Shown here one piece after another: positions 44,949 through 56,181 of a stretch of 64,000 nucleotides of DNA. How positions within the stretch are numbered: the stretch's first letter is position 1; each line of letters begins with the position of its first letter. A program made the translations under genes and the position numbers. The notes under the pieces are model-generated. The model had not been told where the DNA came from. It saw only the letters and a program-made list of their open reading frames with translations, and made no database searches. The stretch lies in NCBI GenBank assembly GCA_007922225.1, contig ML680003.1:248001-312000 (forward strand), written 5' to 3'. Source of the DNA: Emydura subglobosa (Eukaryota; Chordata; Testudines; Chelidae).

Positions 44949-46842
44949 AAAGCAGATTTCACTGTCAATATCAAAATTGGGCTGAACCGTTTTTTTCTTT
45001 TGCTTAGAGTGCAACCAAAAAAAATTCACCTTTAGGCCAGAGCTCAGATGTGACAATTTTCAGCCTGAAAGGCAATAGCAAGAGCAGTGGGAGGTGAGCA
45101 GGGAGAGTCAGTAATATTCTCATGAACTCCACCCACAAAGAAGAACTCTGTCCACACCACATGCCAGAATGAGAAGCCACTCCCAGGAGCTCATGCACAT
45201 GTTCAAAAAGTGATCAGGCATGATGCCAGAATCCTTGGGTTCGCTGCCATCTCAGTTGAGGGGGGGTAGACAGTAAGTGGTGGTTATCTCCCTAATGCCA
45301 CCCACTTGTGCCCAAATGGGATGTCGCTCAGAGTCGATTCATTTGGGCCAATTCAATCAGGATACTAACTTTAAATCCTTCTTTCAGCAAATGACCCAAC
45401 CATTCAAACACCACAGGTTGCACTGTCATAAATATCTCCCAGCTGTGATGCTGCTTTCCCACGAGTTCTTATTGGTGGGGAATGATAGCCGTGTCCTAGT
45501 TCGAAACAGTATTGAGACAGATCTTTATCATGGACTCCTTCCTCTCCTTCCTCACGTGCCTTGAACAATTTAATAGTTGACAACATTGACATTTTAAATC
45601 CTTATTCCAGCCCTGCTAAATGGGAGAGAGCGGAACAGAAGAGGAGAGATTTCTTCACATGACCAGGAATAATAACAGCCTTTTCAGTGAACAATGACAA
45701 GGAAAAATTGTGCTCGATCTGGGGGATGAAGGGAAACCACGTCCCCTCCTGAAAAGACCTGCCTATGGATCACAGACGGCTAGACAGGAAGCACTCTGGA
45801 AATGGTGGGTTTAATGTAACAAGCTGATTGCCAGGCTGAAGCCACACTGCTTTGCTTGGAGAGCAGGAGTCATAGAAATTTAGAGTGGGAAAAGACCTTA
45901 AGAGAACATCTGGTCCATCCCCTTCCCCCCCACTTCACTGAGGCAGGACCAAGTAAACCTAGACCATCCCTGACAGGTGTTTGTCCAACCTGTTCTTAGA
46001 AACCCCCCAAAACAGGGATTCTACAGCCTCCTTTGAAAGCATGTTTCAGAGCTTAACTGAATCAGAAAGCTTTTCCTTTTGACGATCTTCCTCTCTCCAA
46101 CCCTCCAACTTTATACCGTGCAGGCACAGTGCCTGCATGGGAGCAGAAGGCAAGCGCAAAGTCTCGGCGTGCACGTTTGGCTAGAGGTACATAGATCCCT
46201 GTGTCCCAGGGAGGGCTCCTTTGAGGCCAGAAGGATTGGGTAGATGAGAAAGCAAGTGAAGCTGCCTTAGAGCGCTGGTGCCCCTTGGAAGAGTGCTAGT
46301 ACTGCTCCTTCCCAGCCGAGCTATGGGCTGGAGCGTGGTGTTGGGGGGCCGGCTGTGGGAGGTGGGAGGGAAGGCCCAGCCCCAGCATGCGCAGGCAGCG
46401 TCTTAAGCCTCTTCCCTAGCTGCGGGCACTGACTATTAAGCTGTCCTCTGTGGCTTGGGCTGGAGAGCACGAGCCCGTGTAGTATCGATTTGGGGGAGCA
46501 TCACGAGCGGCAGGAGTTTGGGCCACCAGGTCAACCCACTGGGGACAATGGAGGCAAAACGGCAGCCCTGAGAGCCGCCAGCTCAAGCCTCCTGTGCTAG
46601 AAGCGGGGAAGGCAGCTGGCCAGGCTAAGCCTGCAGCACGACCCCTGGCCGAAGTGCCTCTCAGCCAACTGGTCAAGCCAGGAGCCCAGAGAGGGGAGGA
46701 AAGGAGGTGAGCGGAGCCTCCACCCAGCAGGCTTCCCAGGCCCAGCACCTTCTCTGGCTGGATCCTCCTCCCGGGAAGACTCTTATAAGCTCCCCACTGC
46801 AGCAGTCATATGAAAAAAGCAGAAGGAACCTCTCCGAGGCCA
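44949..46842. other. Intergenic; CR1 tail and unclassified sequence
   Basis: 45343-45483 resembles 35225-35360. 45870-46080 is a reverse-orientation CR1-type 3' end (catagaaatttagagtggga, accatccctgacaggtgttt). 46130-46800 is GC-rich and unclassified. Confidence 0.45.
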
Positions 46843-46898
46843 CCCCGCAACCTTAGCATTATAAGAGTTACGCTCTAACCAGCTGAGCTAGCAGGCCC
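46843..46898 (-). tRNA. tRNA-Ile-like fragment (5' two thirds), probable pseudogene or SINE-derived
   Basis: On the minus strand, 'tagctcagctggttagagcg' gives a D-arm with box A. It is followed by an anticodon-like loop containing TAT and the start of a variable region (aaggttgcgggg). The T-arm does not show GGTTCGA, so it is not a functional tRNA. Confidence 0.4.
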
Positions 46899-46987
46899 AC
46901 ATTCAAAAGGGCTTCACGCAGCCCTTTCAGAAATCAGGCACTGGCAGTGACAGAGGCTTTGTGGCCTGCTGAACAGCACACATGGTT

Positions 46988-47064
46988 GGGGAGTTAGCTC
47001 AAGTGGTAGAGCGCTGGCTTGCTTTGCATGTGAGAAGCAGGGGGATTGATGCCTGTGTTCTCCA
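46988..47064 (+). tRNA. tRNA-Ala(TGC)-like sequence, probable pseudogene
   Basis: GGGGAGTTAGCTCAAGTGGT through GATTGATGCC to GTTCTCCA closely follows vertebrate tRNA-Ala: acceptor-stem start GGGGA, D-arm box A, loop TTTGCAT with TGC anticodon, and box B. Four extra nucleotides sit between the D-arm and the anticodon stem, and the acceptor stem pairs imperfectly. A second, weaker relative lies at about 47262-47325. Confidence 0.55.
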
Positions 47065-47799
47065 GCAGTGCGTGACCTCTTACGCTGCTTTCTTTTAGAA
47101 GGCCTTGGCATCTAGGGGGGCTAAGCGCCTCCAGTGGGCTCCTTCCTTCCTCTTCCCACTTGGCCTCCCAAAATGCAAGCCCTGGTGTGCTGGAGAGCCA
47201 CTCGCCCCTGGCCTTTCTCCTCCTTGTGGTGGCTGGAACCTCAGGCACAGGCTCAGGCAATTAGCTCGCAGGGAGGAGCGCTTGCTTTGCGTGACAGAAG
47301 TAGGGGGAGATCAACGCCTGCGACCAAGCTCTGAGGGCGCAGCTGCTCGGCGTCTTCTGCTGTCGGCTGAGAGGGCGGTGCTTCGAGCTCAAGCGATGAT
47401 GTTGCTTGCCAGCATTGCTTTCTCTCTTCCCCTGAAGCTGCTGGATTCCCCAGGGTCTCTGTTTTGCTTCCTCTAAGACAGGCTTCTGGGGCTCAATGAC
47501 TTGACCTGGTGGAAGCAAGACTCTGGGGGCCGCACCACAAAACCCCAGCTCCGAGAAACTACTCCGGGGGCTCAGGATTAATCCTCCAGCCGCAGCGCAA
47601 ATGCTTCGGCCAGGCCCGTACAGCTTACCTCCTGGCTTAGCCCGAGCCGGAGTAGAGGGACGGATGAGCCCTTCATGCTCCACGCATCCCACCCCGGCCT
47701 CGTGCAGACTGGCAGTGCAAAGATCTTTGTCTGCATCGCGCCCCACCAGAGAAGCATCGCTAGACTGCCGAAACCTGAGCCGCTGCCGCGAACCCTCTC
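47065..47799. other. GC-rich non-coding stretch with a second tRNA-Ala-like trace
   Basis: 47262-47325 (aattagctcgcagggaggag, gcgcttgctttgcg, gatcaacgcctgcg) resembles a degraded tRNA-Ala. Other open frames (such as 47261-47746 minus) show no domain. Confidence 0.4.
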
Positions 47800-48935
47800 A
47801 CCAGACTGTGGGGGTCCCACTGGGCTCTGTCCTTGGTCCCCTTCTTTCTTCCTCCCCACCTTGTCTCTGGGTAATCTCATCCACACAAACACAACTACCA
47901 TCACCTTGCTGAGGACTCGCAGATTTACCTCTCTACCCCAGCACTATCTCCTTCCATCTAAACTAAAACCTTGACCTGTCTCTCTCACATCTCCCCATGG
48001 ATGTCTAGCCACCAGCTCAAGCTCAACATGGCTAAAAACAGAGCTCTTAATTGTTCCTCCACCGCCAGCTCCTTCCAACTACCTTCTTTCTTGATCAGTG
48101 TGGACAGCACCACCATCCTGCCAGCCATTCAGACCCATAACCTGGGTAGCCCCGTTCGCCTTGGGTCTCTCTCTAGATCCTCACATCTAGACTGTCTAAC
48201 TCTTACCGATTCTTTCTGTATAATGTTTCTGAGATACAGCCTGTCCAATCCATCCACAGAGCTAAACCTCTCATCCAGACTGTCTACCTCTCATATCTTG
48301 AGGTATATCAGCGTACTTTTCCCTGGCCATGATAATGCAGCCTTGCCTCGCTCATATCCACGAAGAACACTGCGACAAAGAAAATCCTCCTAGCCTGGCA
48401 TTTTAATCGTGTCACCCCTCTCTTTGCATCCCTCCGCCAGCTCCTCCTTCCCTATCGCTTCAAAGAGAAGCTACTTGTCTTCGCTTTCAGGGCCCTTCCC
48501 AGTCAATACCTACCCAATCGTCTCTCATTTGCTATCAAGCCGTTGATGCTCACCTCTGACTGACCCGAGATACCAGCCTCCACTGCCTGCTGTTTATATT
48601 TCCAAACAAGCCCTTTGGTGCTTCCTCCCATGCTACCTTTCATGCTTGGGAGACATCCCCAAAGCCACCTCACTGTCCTCCTTCACAGCCCTCCTCAAAA
48701 CTCTCCTTCCCTGGCCAGGCTCTGAGCTCACGGCCAATACTGTCTCATTGCTTTCTAGTCCTCCCCCGTCTGTCTGTCTGTGACCATCTGTTGTCTCTTG
48801 TCATAGATTGTCAGCTCTTTGGAGCAAGGACTGTCTCTTTGTTCTGTGTTTGGACAGCACCTAGCACAACGGGGTCCTGGGCCATGACTGGAGCTCCCAG
48901 GCCCTACAGTAATGCAGATAATAAACAACAACACA
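47800..48935 (+). mobile_element. L2-type LINE: reverse transcriptase end and 3' UTR
   Basis: Broken frames read GVPLGSVLGPLL, then a decayed YADD-box region, and SPWMSSHQLKLNMAK, which follow L2-clade RT order. The 3' end (cagcacctagcacaacgggg, ctgggccatgactggagctc) is the known L2-type tail, repeated at 50390-50470. It is dead. Confidence 0.75.
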
Positions 48936-49763
48936 TTACTATGTATTTACCGTGATGCAGGGGCTGTGCTGTCTGCCAGTAGATTTCAGAGCAGGAGATT
49001 GTAGCCCAATGCTGAGCAAGGCCCATTGGACTCTGACACCAGAGTGACTTGGGAAAGCAGCTAAGAGCAGAGCAGCCGCTGGACCCCACAGCAGAGAAAG
49101 AGGGACCTGGGGAGGCAAAGAGCACAGAGGAACAACTGCAAAGAGACACCATGGTGCATCTTCCTCGCAGAGGGTGGCTCAGAGATGCAAACCTGCTTTG
49201 CTGTCTGAGAGAGGGGAAGTTCAACTGTTGCTCTGGCAATGGCAATACAAAGAAGATTTCTCATAACTCGGGGCAGGGGCTGATACAGGGTTGCCAGGTG
49301 AGGATGAGGAGTGCAAGAGGAAATGACGACCTCGCCCACAATCCCTCTCAATGACTGCCTGCAGGATTTTGGCTCCCTCTGGAAGCCGCGGAGGGCATGG
49401 GGGCTGGGGTCTCTGCAGCTGATTGGAATGGATCCTGACGCCTCTGAGTCAGTCCCGGGTTCAGGGGAGCTGAGCAGAGCCCAGAGCGCACGGTTAGGCC
49501 CATCGCCTGAGGATGAAGAGCCCGACGAGGACAGGAATCATAAGGAGAAGAAACGCAAGACTCAGGAGCATGCCTGAGGCAGTGGAGACCCACAGAGAGA
49601 TGGGAAGTGAGGCACGGGCTGGAGAGAGATTCACAGATGGGGCTACAGCTTCAGTGCACTGTCCATTAGGCAACACTGCCTCCTACTAACCACTGTAGGG
49701 CCTGATTCTGGCTCCTTCCCATGCAGCAGCACCCAGCTGATTTGTGGCTTTGTCTCTTTCATG

Positions 49764-49855
49764 GTGACGGGGTAAGTGCGAGAGCAAGACACGTCGGGAA
49801 GTCGTTGTGCTCGTCACAATCACCGTCTTGATTGTTATCATCGGTACTCTGGCGG
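49764..49855 (+). pseudogene. Gene C exon 2 relic (transmembrane)
   Basis: The upstream tract (tttgtggctttgtctctttc) aligns with that of gene B exon 2 (aatggctttttctctttc), so homology extends into the intron, but the AG is gone. The donor ggcgg|gtgag is intact. Confidence 0.7.
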
Positions 49856-52366
49856 GTGAGTTCCCAGCTCTCCCTGGCCCTGTCTCTGGCACTCCCATTT
49901 CCTTGTAACTGGCACACAGCCCTGCCTCTCCTCCTTCAGCGGTCAGAACGCTGATCACTGGCCCTGTAAACCACGTCCCTGGGTATCATCCATGCTGCAC
50001 TGAAAGAGTTAAACTTCAGCCATTCATTGATGCTTGCTTGATCATCTTTCCGCAACTGCTGGGTCTCAGGAGAGCAGGGTCTTGCTGAGTATAAATTGGC
50101 TTGCGTTAGAGCAGTTCTCACAGCAAACCATGATTGTAAAAACTTGACCCTGGCTAAACAGCGGAGATCCCAGCTGATCATGCTTGTCCCATTCTTTCCT
50201 TGTACTCCTCTGTCTGTCTGTATCATAGATTCCGAGGCCAGAGGGGCCAGTGTGACCATCTAGACAAACCTTCTGTATAACACAGACCATACAACATCCC
50301 TCAGTTAATTCCTGTTTGAACTAGAGCAGGTCTGTTAGAAAACATCCACCTGTGTCTCTTGTCTGAGATTGCGGGGAAGGGATTGTCTTTTTGTTCTGTT
50401 TGTCCAGCACCTAGCACAATAGGTCCAGTCATGGAGCTCCCAGGAACTCCCAGGAACTGTGGTAATACCAATAATTAATAATCATTATAATAATAATAAA
50501 TCTCCCAGCCCATTCCCACTCATAAGGCTCTAGCGCCACCCTGTGCCCATTTTATATCCCTGGATATAAATTATAGCATATTTCCCGAGAGAAACCAGGT
50601 GGATGAGGTAATAAGTTTTATTGGACCCGTTCTGTTGGTCACTGTGGTCCAGTCATGACACCACTCTGTGCCTCAGTTTCCCCATCTGTAAAAATGGGAT
50701 TATTAACCTCCTTTGTAAAATACTTTGAGGTCTATGACTAAAAGCACTATATAAGATGGTTTAGTATTTATATCCCCTTCTCTCATCACTGAACCCTAAT
50801 GGGAAAGTCCTACAGTGCTATCAAGACAAGGAGAACCTTTCTATAAGGTTTTTGAGCCACTGTGTTGATTCACATACAGAATTATATCCCTCCTAGAGAA
50901 TTCTAACAGGAGCTGTCCATAAATAATGTAACACAGTATTTGGTGATTTTGAAGACCTGTCCCTCTTCCTGTAACACTGAAACAAACACGCTGTCATGCC
51001 AGATTAAGAACCCACCCACCCCAATGCAGTTTATGGATAGCCATTTGGGTGCTTCAGTGAACCTATAGACATCATGCTGGTCTCTCCTTGTGCCTCTATA
51101 TGATGCAGTTAAGAACCTCCATAAAATCCTGTTCCATTTATATGGAACCGGTAGGTTTCATTCCCATTCAGTTCAATCAGATTTCCAGTCAGGGATAACA
51201 TAGTTGAAAGTTGGTTTATTTTTTGTCTTCCCCTCCCCACCCCACCAACTTTCCTGAAAAATTCCCCACTAGGTTAAATCTGGGATTAGAAAGCACCAGC
51301 CCACAGGAGACGCTTTCCAATGGGTAAGTGTGACACTGGCTGGATTAGGGGGACCATTTATGATATTATTTAACATCAATATGTCAAAATTACAATAATT
51401 CCTATGAAATAGGACATGTCAGGTACCATTAGAAAGGTTATAATTTGCTAAGTGTGAAGATATTGTTTTTGTGTATGTGTCATATTTGCATTGGAAGTTA
51501 TGGATTTGTTTGATGTATCTGTATTTCAAAGATACAATGGGCCCAGGGAAAGAACAGAGGCTACACCTGATGAGTCACTAGGACTTACCCATATGACCTT
51601 GGATGCCATCTTATTTCTGTAAATTTCTACAAGCAGCAGCATGGCAAAGGCCAACGGACATAAAAGGCATTTGCACCACATTCATATTGTCTTCAGTCAA
51701 ACTTTAGTCTTCAGACTTCACCTACCTCTGGATCAACTCATCTAACTGAAGCTTTGAACCAAAGGACTGAGACCCATCCAGATGTTGGATGTATTCCAGA
51801 GGGACTATACAAGGTTGCAAACTCCACAATTCTACTAGAAACCTGATATATATGGACTTTCCAATCATTTGTATGTATGTGATTGTTTTAATCATTTAAT
51901 ATTTATCTTAGAGTTTGTTTCTTTCCTTTTAGTTTTAGTTACTAAAGGATTGGCTGGCAGAGTGATATAGATCTTATATTGATCTGGTAATGTGGCTGAC
52001 CCTTTGGGGTCAGGAGAACCTTTTTGGTAAAGAACATGGAATTTTAAATAACTTATCTCTTTACTTGACCTAGTGGCTGACTAGAAGCCAGAGACTGAAA
52101 TGCATTAAAGGGGCTGTGTATATTTTGTTTTATCTGGTTTGGAAGAATCCACCAGTGCTGGGAGAATCTGCCCTCCTTTTGCAGCCTGTCCTGACCTTGG
52201 CATTTTCAGGTAGCTACCCTAGGCATGGATAGGTCACAGTAAGATCATGGGAAAGCAGGGGCATCATGGAAATCAGCGAATGCTGCTGTATAATACAGCG
52301 CTGTGCAGTTTCCTAAAGCATCACAGTGGGAGCAAAGTGCGGAGATGTCTGGTTTCCCTTTTAAAG
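49856..52366. other. Gene C introns and lost exon 3; repeats
   Basis: 50340-50500 is an L2-type tail followed by an AAT-rich run. 50606-50640 is the 'aggtaataagttttattgg' repeat. 50650-50770 is a MIR-like piece in reverse (cagtttccccatctgta, ctatataagatggt). 51340-52110 is a long unclassified repeat-like stretch. No exon 3 is recognisable. Confidence 0.5.
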
Positions 52367-52473
52367 ACTTTCATGCTGTGATATAAAGGCATCTCTGAGC
52401 ACTGGCTTGGCCATTGGAGGGAGCAGTGTGAGCAACCCTGGAAATGGGCAAATGGCTCCAAATTCAACAACCT
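52367..52473 (+). pseudogene. Gene C exon 4 relic with premature stop
   Basis: The acceptor ttttaaag and donor aacct|gtgagt are intact. The frame TFML-stop-YKGISEHWLGHWREQ ... PWKWANGSKFNN aligns residue by residue with gene B exon 4. Sequence after the donor also matches gene B intron 4 (gaccaacattcact / gccaacattcact), showing that both derive from one duplication. Confidence 0.88.
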
Positions 52474-52557
52474 GTGAGTGCTTTTCTCTCCAAGGGCCGC
52501 ACGCTGAGGCCCAGGGGACTCTGGTGTTGCATTTAGACAGGACCAACATTCACTGAG

Positions 52558-52860
52558 GGGCTTAGAAAACATGACCTGTGAGGAAAGGTTGAAAAAATAT
52601 GGCATGTTTAGTCTAGAGAAGAGAAGGCTGAAGGAAGCTATGATCTCAGTCTTCCAACATGTAAAAGATTGTTACAAAGGGGACGGGGATCAATTGCTCT
52701 CCAGGTTCATCGTGGGTAGGTCAAGATGGAATTGGCTATGTTTGCAGCAAGGGAGATTTGTGTTAGATATTAGGGACTAATTCTAGGGCTAATTATGTCT
52801 AATTCTAGGGCTAGTTAAGCACTGAAACAGATTACCCAGGTTACCTTTGGATTGGACGGG
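52558..52860 (+). repeat. CR1-type LINE fragment
   Basis: TCEERLKKYGMFSLEKRRLK, then the 3' UTR words 'tgttagatattagg' and 'gttaagcactga'. It is truncated at both ends. Confidence 0.7.
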
Positions 52861-53039
52861 GGAACTCCTCAGCAAATGCTGCTCAAACAGCGTCAGTCTG
52901 GGCTTCCAGCAACTGCACACCCTCTGCTACCTGTGATGGCATGTTGGGATTGCCCATGAGGCTCTCTTTAACAGAGCAACACCAGTGACCGCACATCCTG
53001 GAGTTGGTTTTTATTGCTACCTCTTTTGACCCTAGTGGT

Positions 53040-53480
53040 CCACTGATGTCCGGGGCCTTGCTGGATTGTTTCCATTAGGAGGAGAAACTGATGCTACGAG
53101 TCACGTATTTCTTTGCTGTAATCTTGTTTATTCACAAAGAATGTACAAAGGTCTGTTTCCCTGAACGCAGCAGGAATCAAAGAGGAGGAAGGTTCCCTGA
53201 ATACAATTCCAGGCCTATTTCCTGCCAGCACTCTGCCCAAAAAGAAGTTCTCTCTCTTGGCTTCCTTTCAGGACTACACTATCTGTGCTTCTCTGGCTTT
53301 CTGGACTTGTCTGCTTCTCGCCCCACACTCAGTCCCTGCATATGCAATCAACCCTAAAGAAAACCCCTCCACCCACATAGCTCTGTTTTGATCAGCCATC
53401 CAAGGTGTAGTTCCTTGGATGGTGGCTCCTGTTGTTTCAGCTATCTTACTCCATAAAGAAGCTTAATTGCTTCTTACATT
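53040..53480. repeat. Unclassified dispersed repeat, copy 1
   Basis: It shares several segments with 62900-63350 and 63680-63990 (forms of 'cattaggag', 'tgtttattcacaaa', 'ctgtttcc', 'taaag(a)agcttaattgcttc'). The family is unknown. Confidence 0.5.
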
Positions 53481-54009
53481 TATCCTGACTGAAGGGTGGC
53501 TAGCTCATCTGGACTGGGAAGATTTTGCAGCTGTACCATCTTGTCAATCTTCAAAAACATAGCAATAGACTGGGTCTTGATCATTATATACACAGATGGC
53601 TACATCCTCTGGGCTGTCCCACAACATCTGAAATGTGGTGCAAATGGAAGAAAACACTCCAATATCTTTATAGGAGCAGGAATAGTAAACTCTCTCATGT
53701 TCATCCTGCACCACTTTCACTGCAATATCACTGCACATCTGGAAACTCTGTCTGAGAATACGTTTATCCTTTGAGCTGCAGGTGTAAATTCCAGCTCTAG
53801 GAGATACGTCCACGCTAGCACAATAAAAAATAGAAGCAGAGTTGCAGAGACACAAGGAGTTAGCTTCCCCGAGAACGACCGTGTCCAAGACTGTAGTTAT
53901 GTACTTGAGCCAGCTAGCTCATCCCACGGCTCATGCCACTGTGGCTTGTTTTATTAATTTAGATTAACTATAATGGGCCCAAAGAGCCAAAGGTGTTAAC
54001 ATGACCATG
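53481..54009. other. Unclassified, with a 114-codon minus-strand open frame
   Basis: The frame 53544-53888 (minus) is Cys- and Tyr-rich and begins MDTVVLGEANSLC. No domain was recognised, and no splice sites or promoter point to a gene. It may be repeat-derived. Confidence 0.25.
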
Positions 54010-54480
54010 TTGCTCTTCAACATTAAATTGTGTTAAACAAGGTCCAGGGTATGGCATACAGAGACCTCAGTCTGCTAAGTATCACAGCAAAAACACAATG
54101 TCTTTGAAGCGCTTCTTTTGGCCTCCCTGCTTCCCCTTCTCCTTTGGTGAGTTGAGTGTACAGCAATTGTTTTGGTAAGTGTGCATCAGGCTTGCGCACG
54201 CAGTGCCTGTTCCACCTCAGCTGGTGCTGGATAATCAGGGCCTCAACACTGAAGTTGTTGGCCTCCATGAGGACAATGACATTAGTATGGCGATCCTCCC
54301 ACTTTATGTTGAGGATCTTCCAGAGAAAGTGCTGGTACTGGCATTCCAGGTTTTTCAGATGTTTTCTGTAGGTCGCCCGAATCTCACACCCATAAAGGAG
54401 AATTGGAATTACCACTGCTTTATAAATTAAAAGTCTAGTATATGTTCTGATATTACGGTTGTTGAACTCCCAGTGGGATA
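54010..54480 (-). mobile_element. RTE-like LINE fragment, RT C-terminus
   Basis: The minus-strand frame reads ILLYGCEIRATYRKHLKNLE, WKILNIKWEDRHTNV, and HQLRWNRHC ... LPKQLLYTQL. This is the C-terminal domain of the same LINE type as 24880-26745 and matches its [10 protein letters not shown]...[10 protein letters not shown] part. Confidence 0.75.
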
Positions 54481-55144
54481 GTCTGTCAAAGGCAATGCTG
54501 GTGCGATGAATTCTATGCTGAATCTCAACATCTATGTTTACCCTCTACCTCGGGTATGTCCATTTGAACTGGATTTACACGTCCTGCTGTCATGTAGACA
54601 TAGCCTCAGAGAGAGATTTCCCCATCCTGTCTTTCGTGGAACAGAAAGCAGAACATTCCTGCACTTCTACTATGAATGCCCTAAAGTGGATTTAAATTAG
54701 TCTCTAGGGTCTCACATTGAGACAGGTGTTTGAGGTTTTCCCTCGTCAATCAGAAATTCATCACTGTGCAACGTTCTTCATCAAGCATCATCGCCCAGAG
54801 TTTTATTTTCTTTTATAAAAATTTTAGCAGAGGAAAAGTAAACAGCTCTGACTGGTCACATGGCCAGTTTAGTTTAGGGTGGGAGCCCATACAACTTGCC
54901 AGAGCTCCTCAAAGGTTCTGACTGAAACCATACAGGAAGCTTGGATGCACAGATGATGGACACATAGGTAGAGAAACAGAGCAAAATCTACCACTGTTAA
55001 ACCAGACCTCTCAGCTCAGTAAAACGAAGGAGAGTTCTTGTTGTGCGGTGGAAGACAAAAATGAATCAAAAGAGTGACTGCAGGACAAAAATGACCCCAG
55101 AACTTTATTAAGTGGGTGGTATTTTCAAAAAAGCAACTAAATGA
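54481..55144. other. Intergenic, nothing recognised
   Basis: A small 'catgtagacatagcc' MITE trace occurs at about 54590-54605. Confidence 0.35.
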
Positions 55145-55152
55145 CCTAGGAG

Positions 55153-55488
55153 TAGAGCTGGGTGAATAACTGAGTTTTTAGTTCCAAATAATAATAATAA
55201 TAATAACAAAAACAATTAATAATTGTTTTAATTTTGAGCTATTTTTAAGGGGGGGGATTCTTTTTATAAACTTGAAAGAAATTTTTAAACAAAAAATTAT
55301 TTCAAATAGAAAAATCAAAATGATTCATTTTAAAATTGTCAAGACAAAATGTTTTCAGATTTGGAAAGGTGGGTGTTGATTGAAGTAATTTGGAGAATTT
55401 GACACGAATTCGCTAAATGTTTCCATCAACCAGAATCTGCATTTTTTCTCCAAAACAAGTTTCATTCGAAAAATTTGGCCCAGCTCTA
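55153..55488. mobile_element. hAT-like MITE
   Basis: It begins TAGAGCTGGGTGAA and ends TTGGCCCAGCTCTA, which are inverted. The flanks are cctaggag (55145-55152) and cttaggag (55489-55496), 8-bp target duplicates with one mismatch. The interior is AT-rich with an (aat)n run. Confidence 0.75.
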
Positions 55489-55799
55489 CTTAGGAGCACA
55501 AATCCTGTTGAAAATCCATGGGACTGGGTTATTTTAGATGTTTTTGAAAAACACACCTGATATGTCTGTGATTTGCACAAGTGACTAATGATTTTTGGGG
55601 GCCCAACCTGTGACACCTTAAAAGAGCCTGAGAAGCTGAGACAATATTATTCAATATGACAGGCAGTGGTGTCAGCAATGATACACCCACTGCTTCCTGC
55701 ATCGAGCCCCTATTCAAATGCTGATACTATCTACAGGATCCCCTGCTAATACTAACACTGCCCATGTGTCACAGGGCTTACTGACCTAAGGAAATTTCC

Positions 55800-56181
55800 T
55801 ACTCTAACCTGCAGTTCAGTCTCATGATAATAATAATGCTTCAAAAAATGTAAAGCCATATATCTAGGAGCAAAGAAATCAGGCCATGCTTAGATGATAG
55901 GGGCTCTATCCTGGGAAGAAATGACTCTGAAAAAGATTTGTGGGAGTCTTGGCGGATAATCAGCTGAACATAATCTCCCAGTGTGACACTGTGATCCTTG
56001 GATGCATGAACAGGGGAATCTCTCATAGGAGTATAAAATTGTTTTACCTCTCTATTTGGCATTGGTGCAATCTGAGCTGGTGCCCACAATTCAAGAAGGA
56101 CATTGGGAAATTGGAGACGGGTCAAAGAAGAGCCACAAGAATGATTAAAGGATTCAAAAACCTGCCTTATAGTGATAGCGA
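55800..56181 (+). repeat. Old CR1/L3-like LINE fragment, first half
   Basis: Broken frames read GVLADNQLNI, LGCMNRGISHRS and LETGQRRATRMIKGF, the C-terminal RT of CR1-like LINEs. It is interrupted at 'gccttatagtgatag' and continues at about 56838. Confidence 0.7.

Larger units (their letters stand above)
49365..52473 (+). pseudogene. Gene C: decayed CLEC2-like lectin gene
   Basis: Three exon relics lie in the same order and strand as gene B. A possible exon 1 (49365-49577) starts after gcctgcag and has an ATGGATCCTG start at 49428, like that of gene B, but then diverges and lacks a clear donor. Exon 2 (49764-49855) encodes a membrane helix (VVVLVTITVLIVIIGTLA) before a good donor. Its acceptor reads ttcatg instead of ttcag, and the frame is shifted (92 nt instead of 99). 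Exon 4 (52367-52473) is the same length as in gene B but has TGA at 52379-52381 where gene B has CGA, and WLGH instead of WIGL. Exons 3 and 5 were not found. Confidence 0.75.

Noticed and set aside
49494..49676. Minus-strand frame with a convincing membrane helix next to gene C exon 1
   Set aside because: The plus strand here is purine-rich and encodes a charged segment (GAG/AAG codons), whose complement automatically reads as Leu-rich. No splice-site or promoter support was found on the minus strand.
53544..53888. A 114-codon Cys/Tyr-rich minus-strand frame considered as a lectin or receptor exon
   Set aside because: Its cysteine spacing does not match a C-type lectin domain, and no acceptor and donor with matching phase were found.
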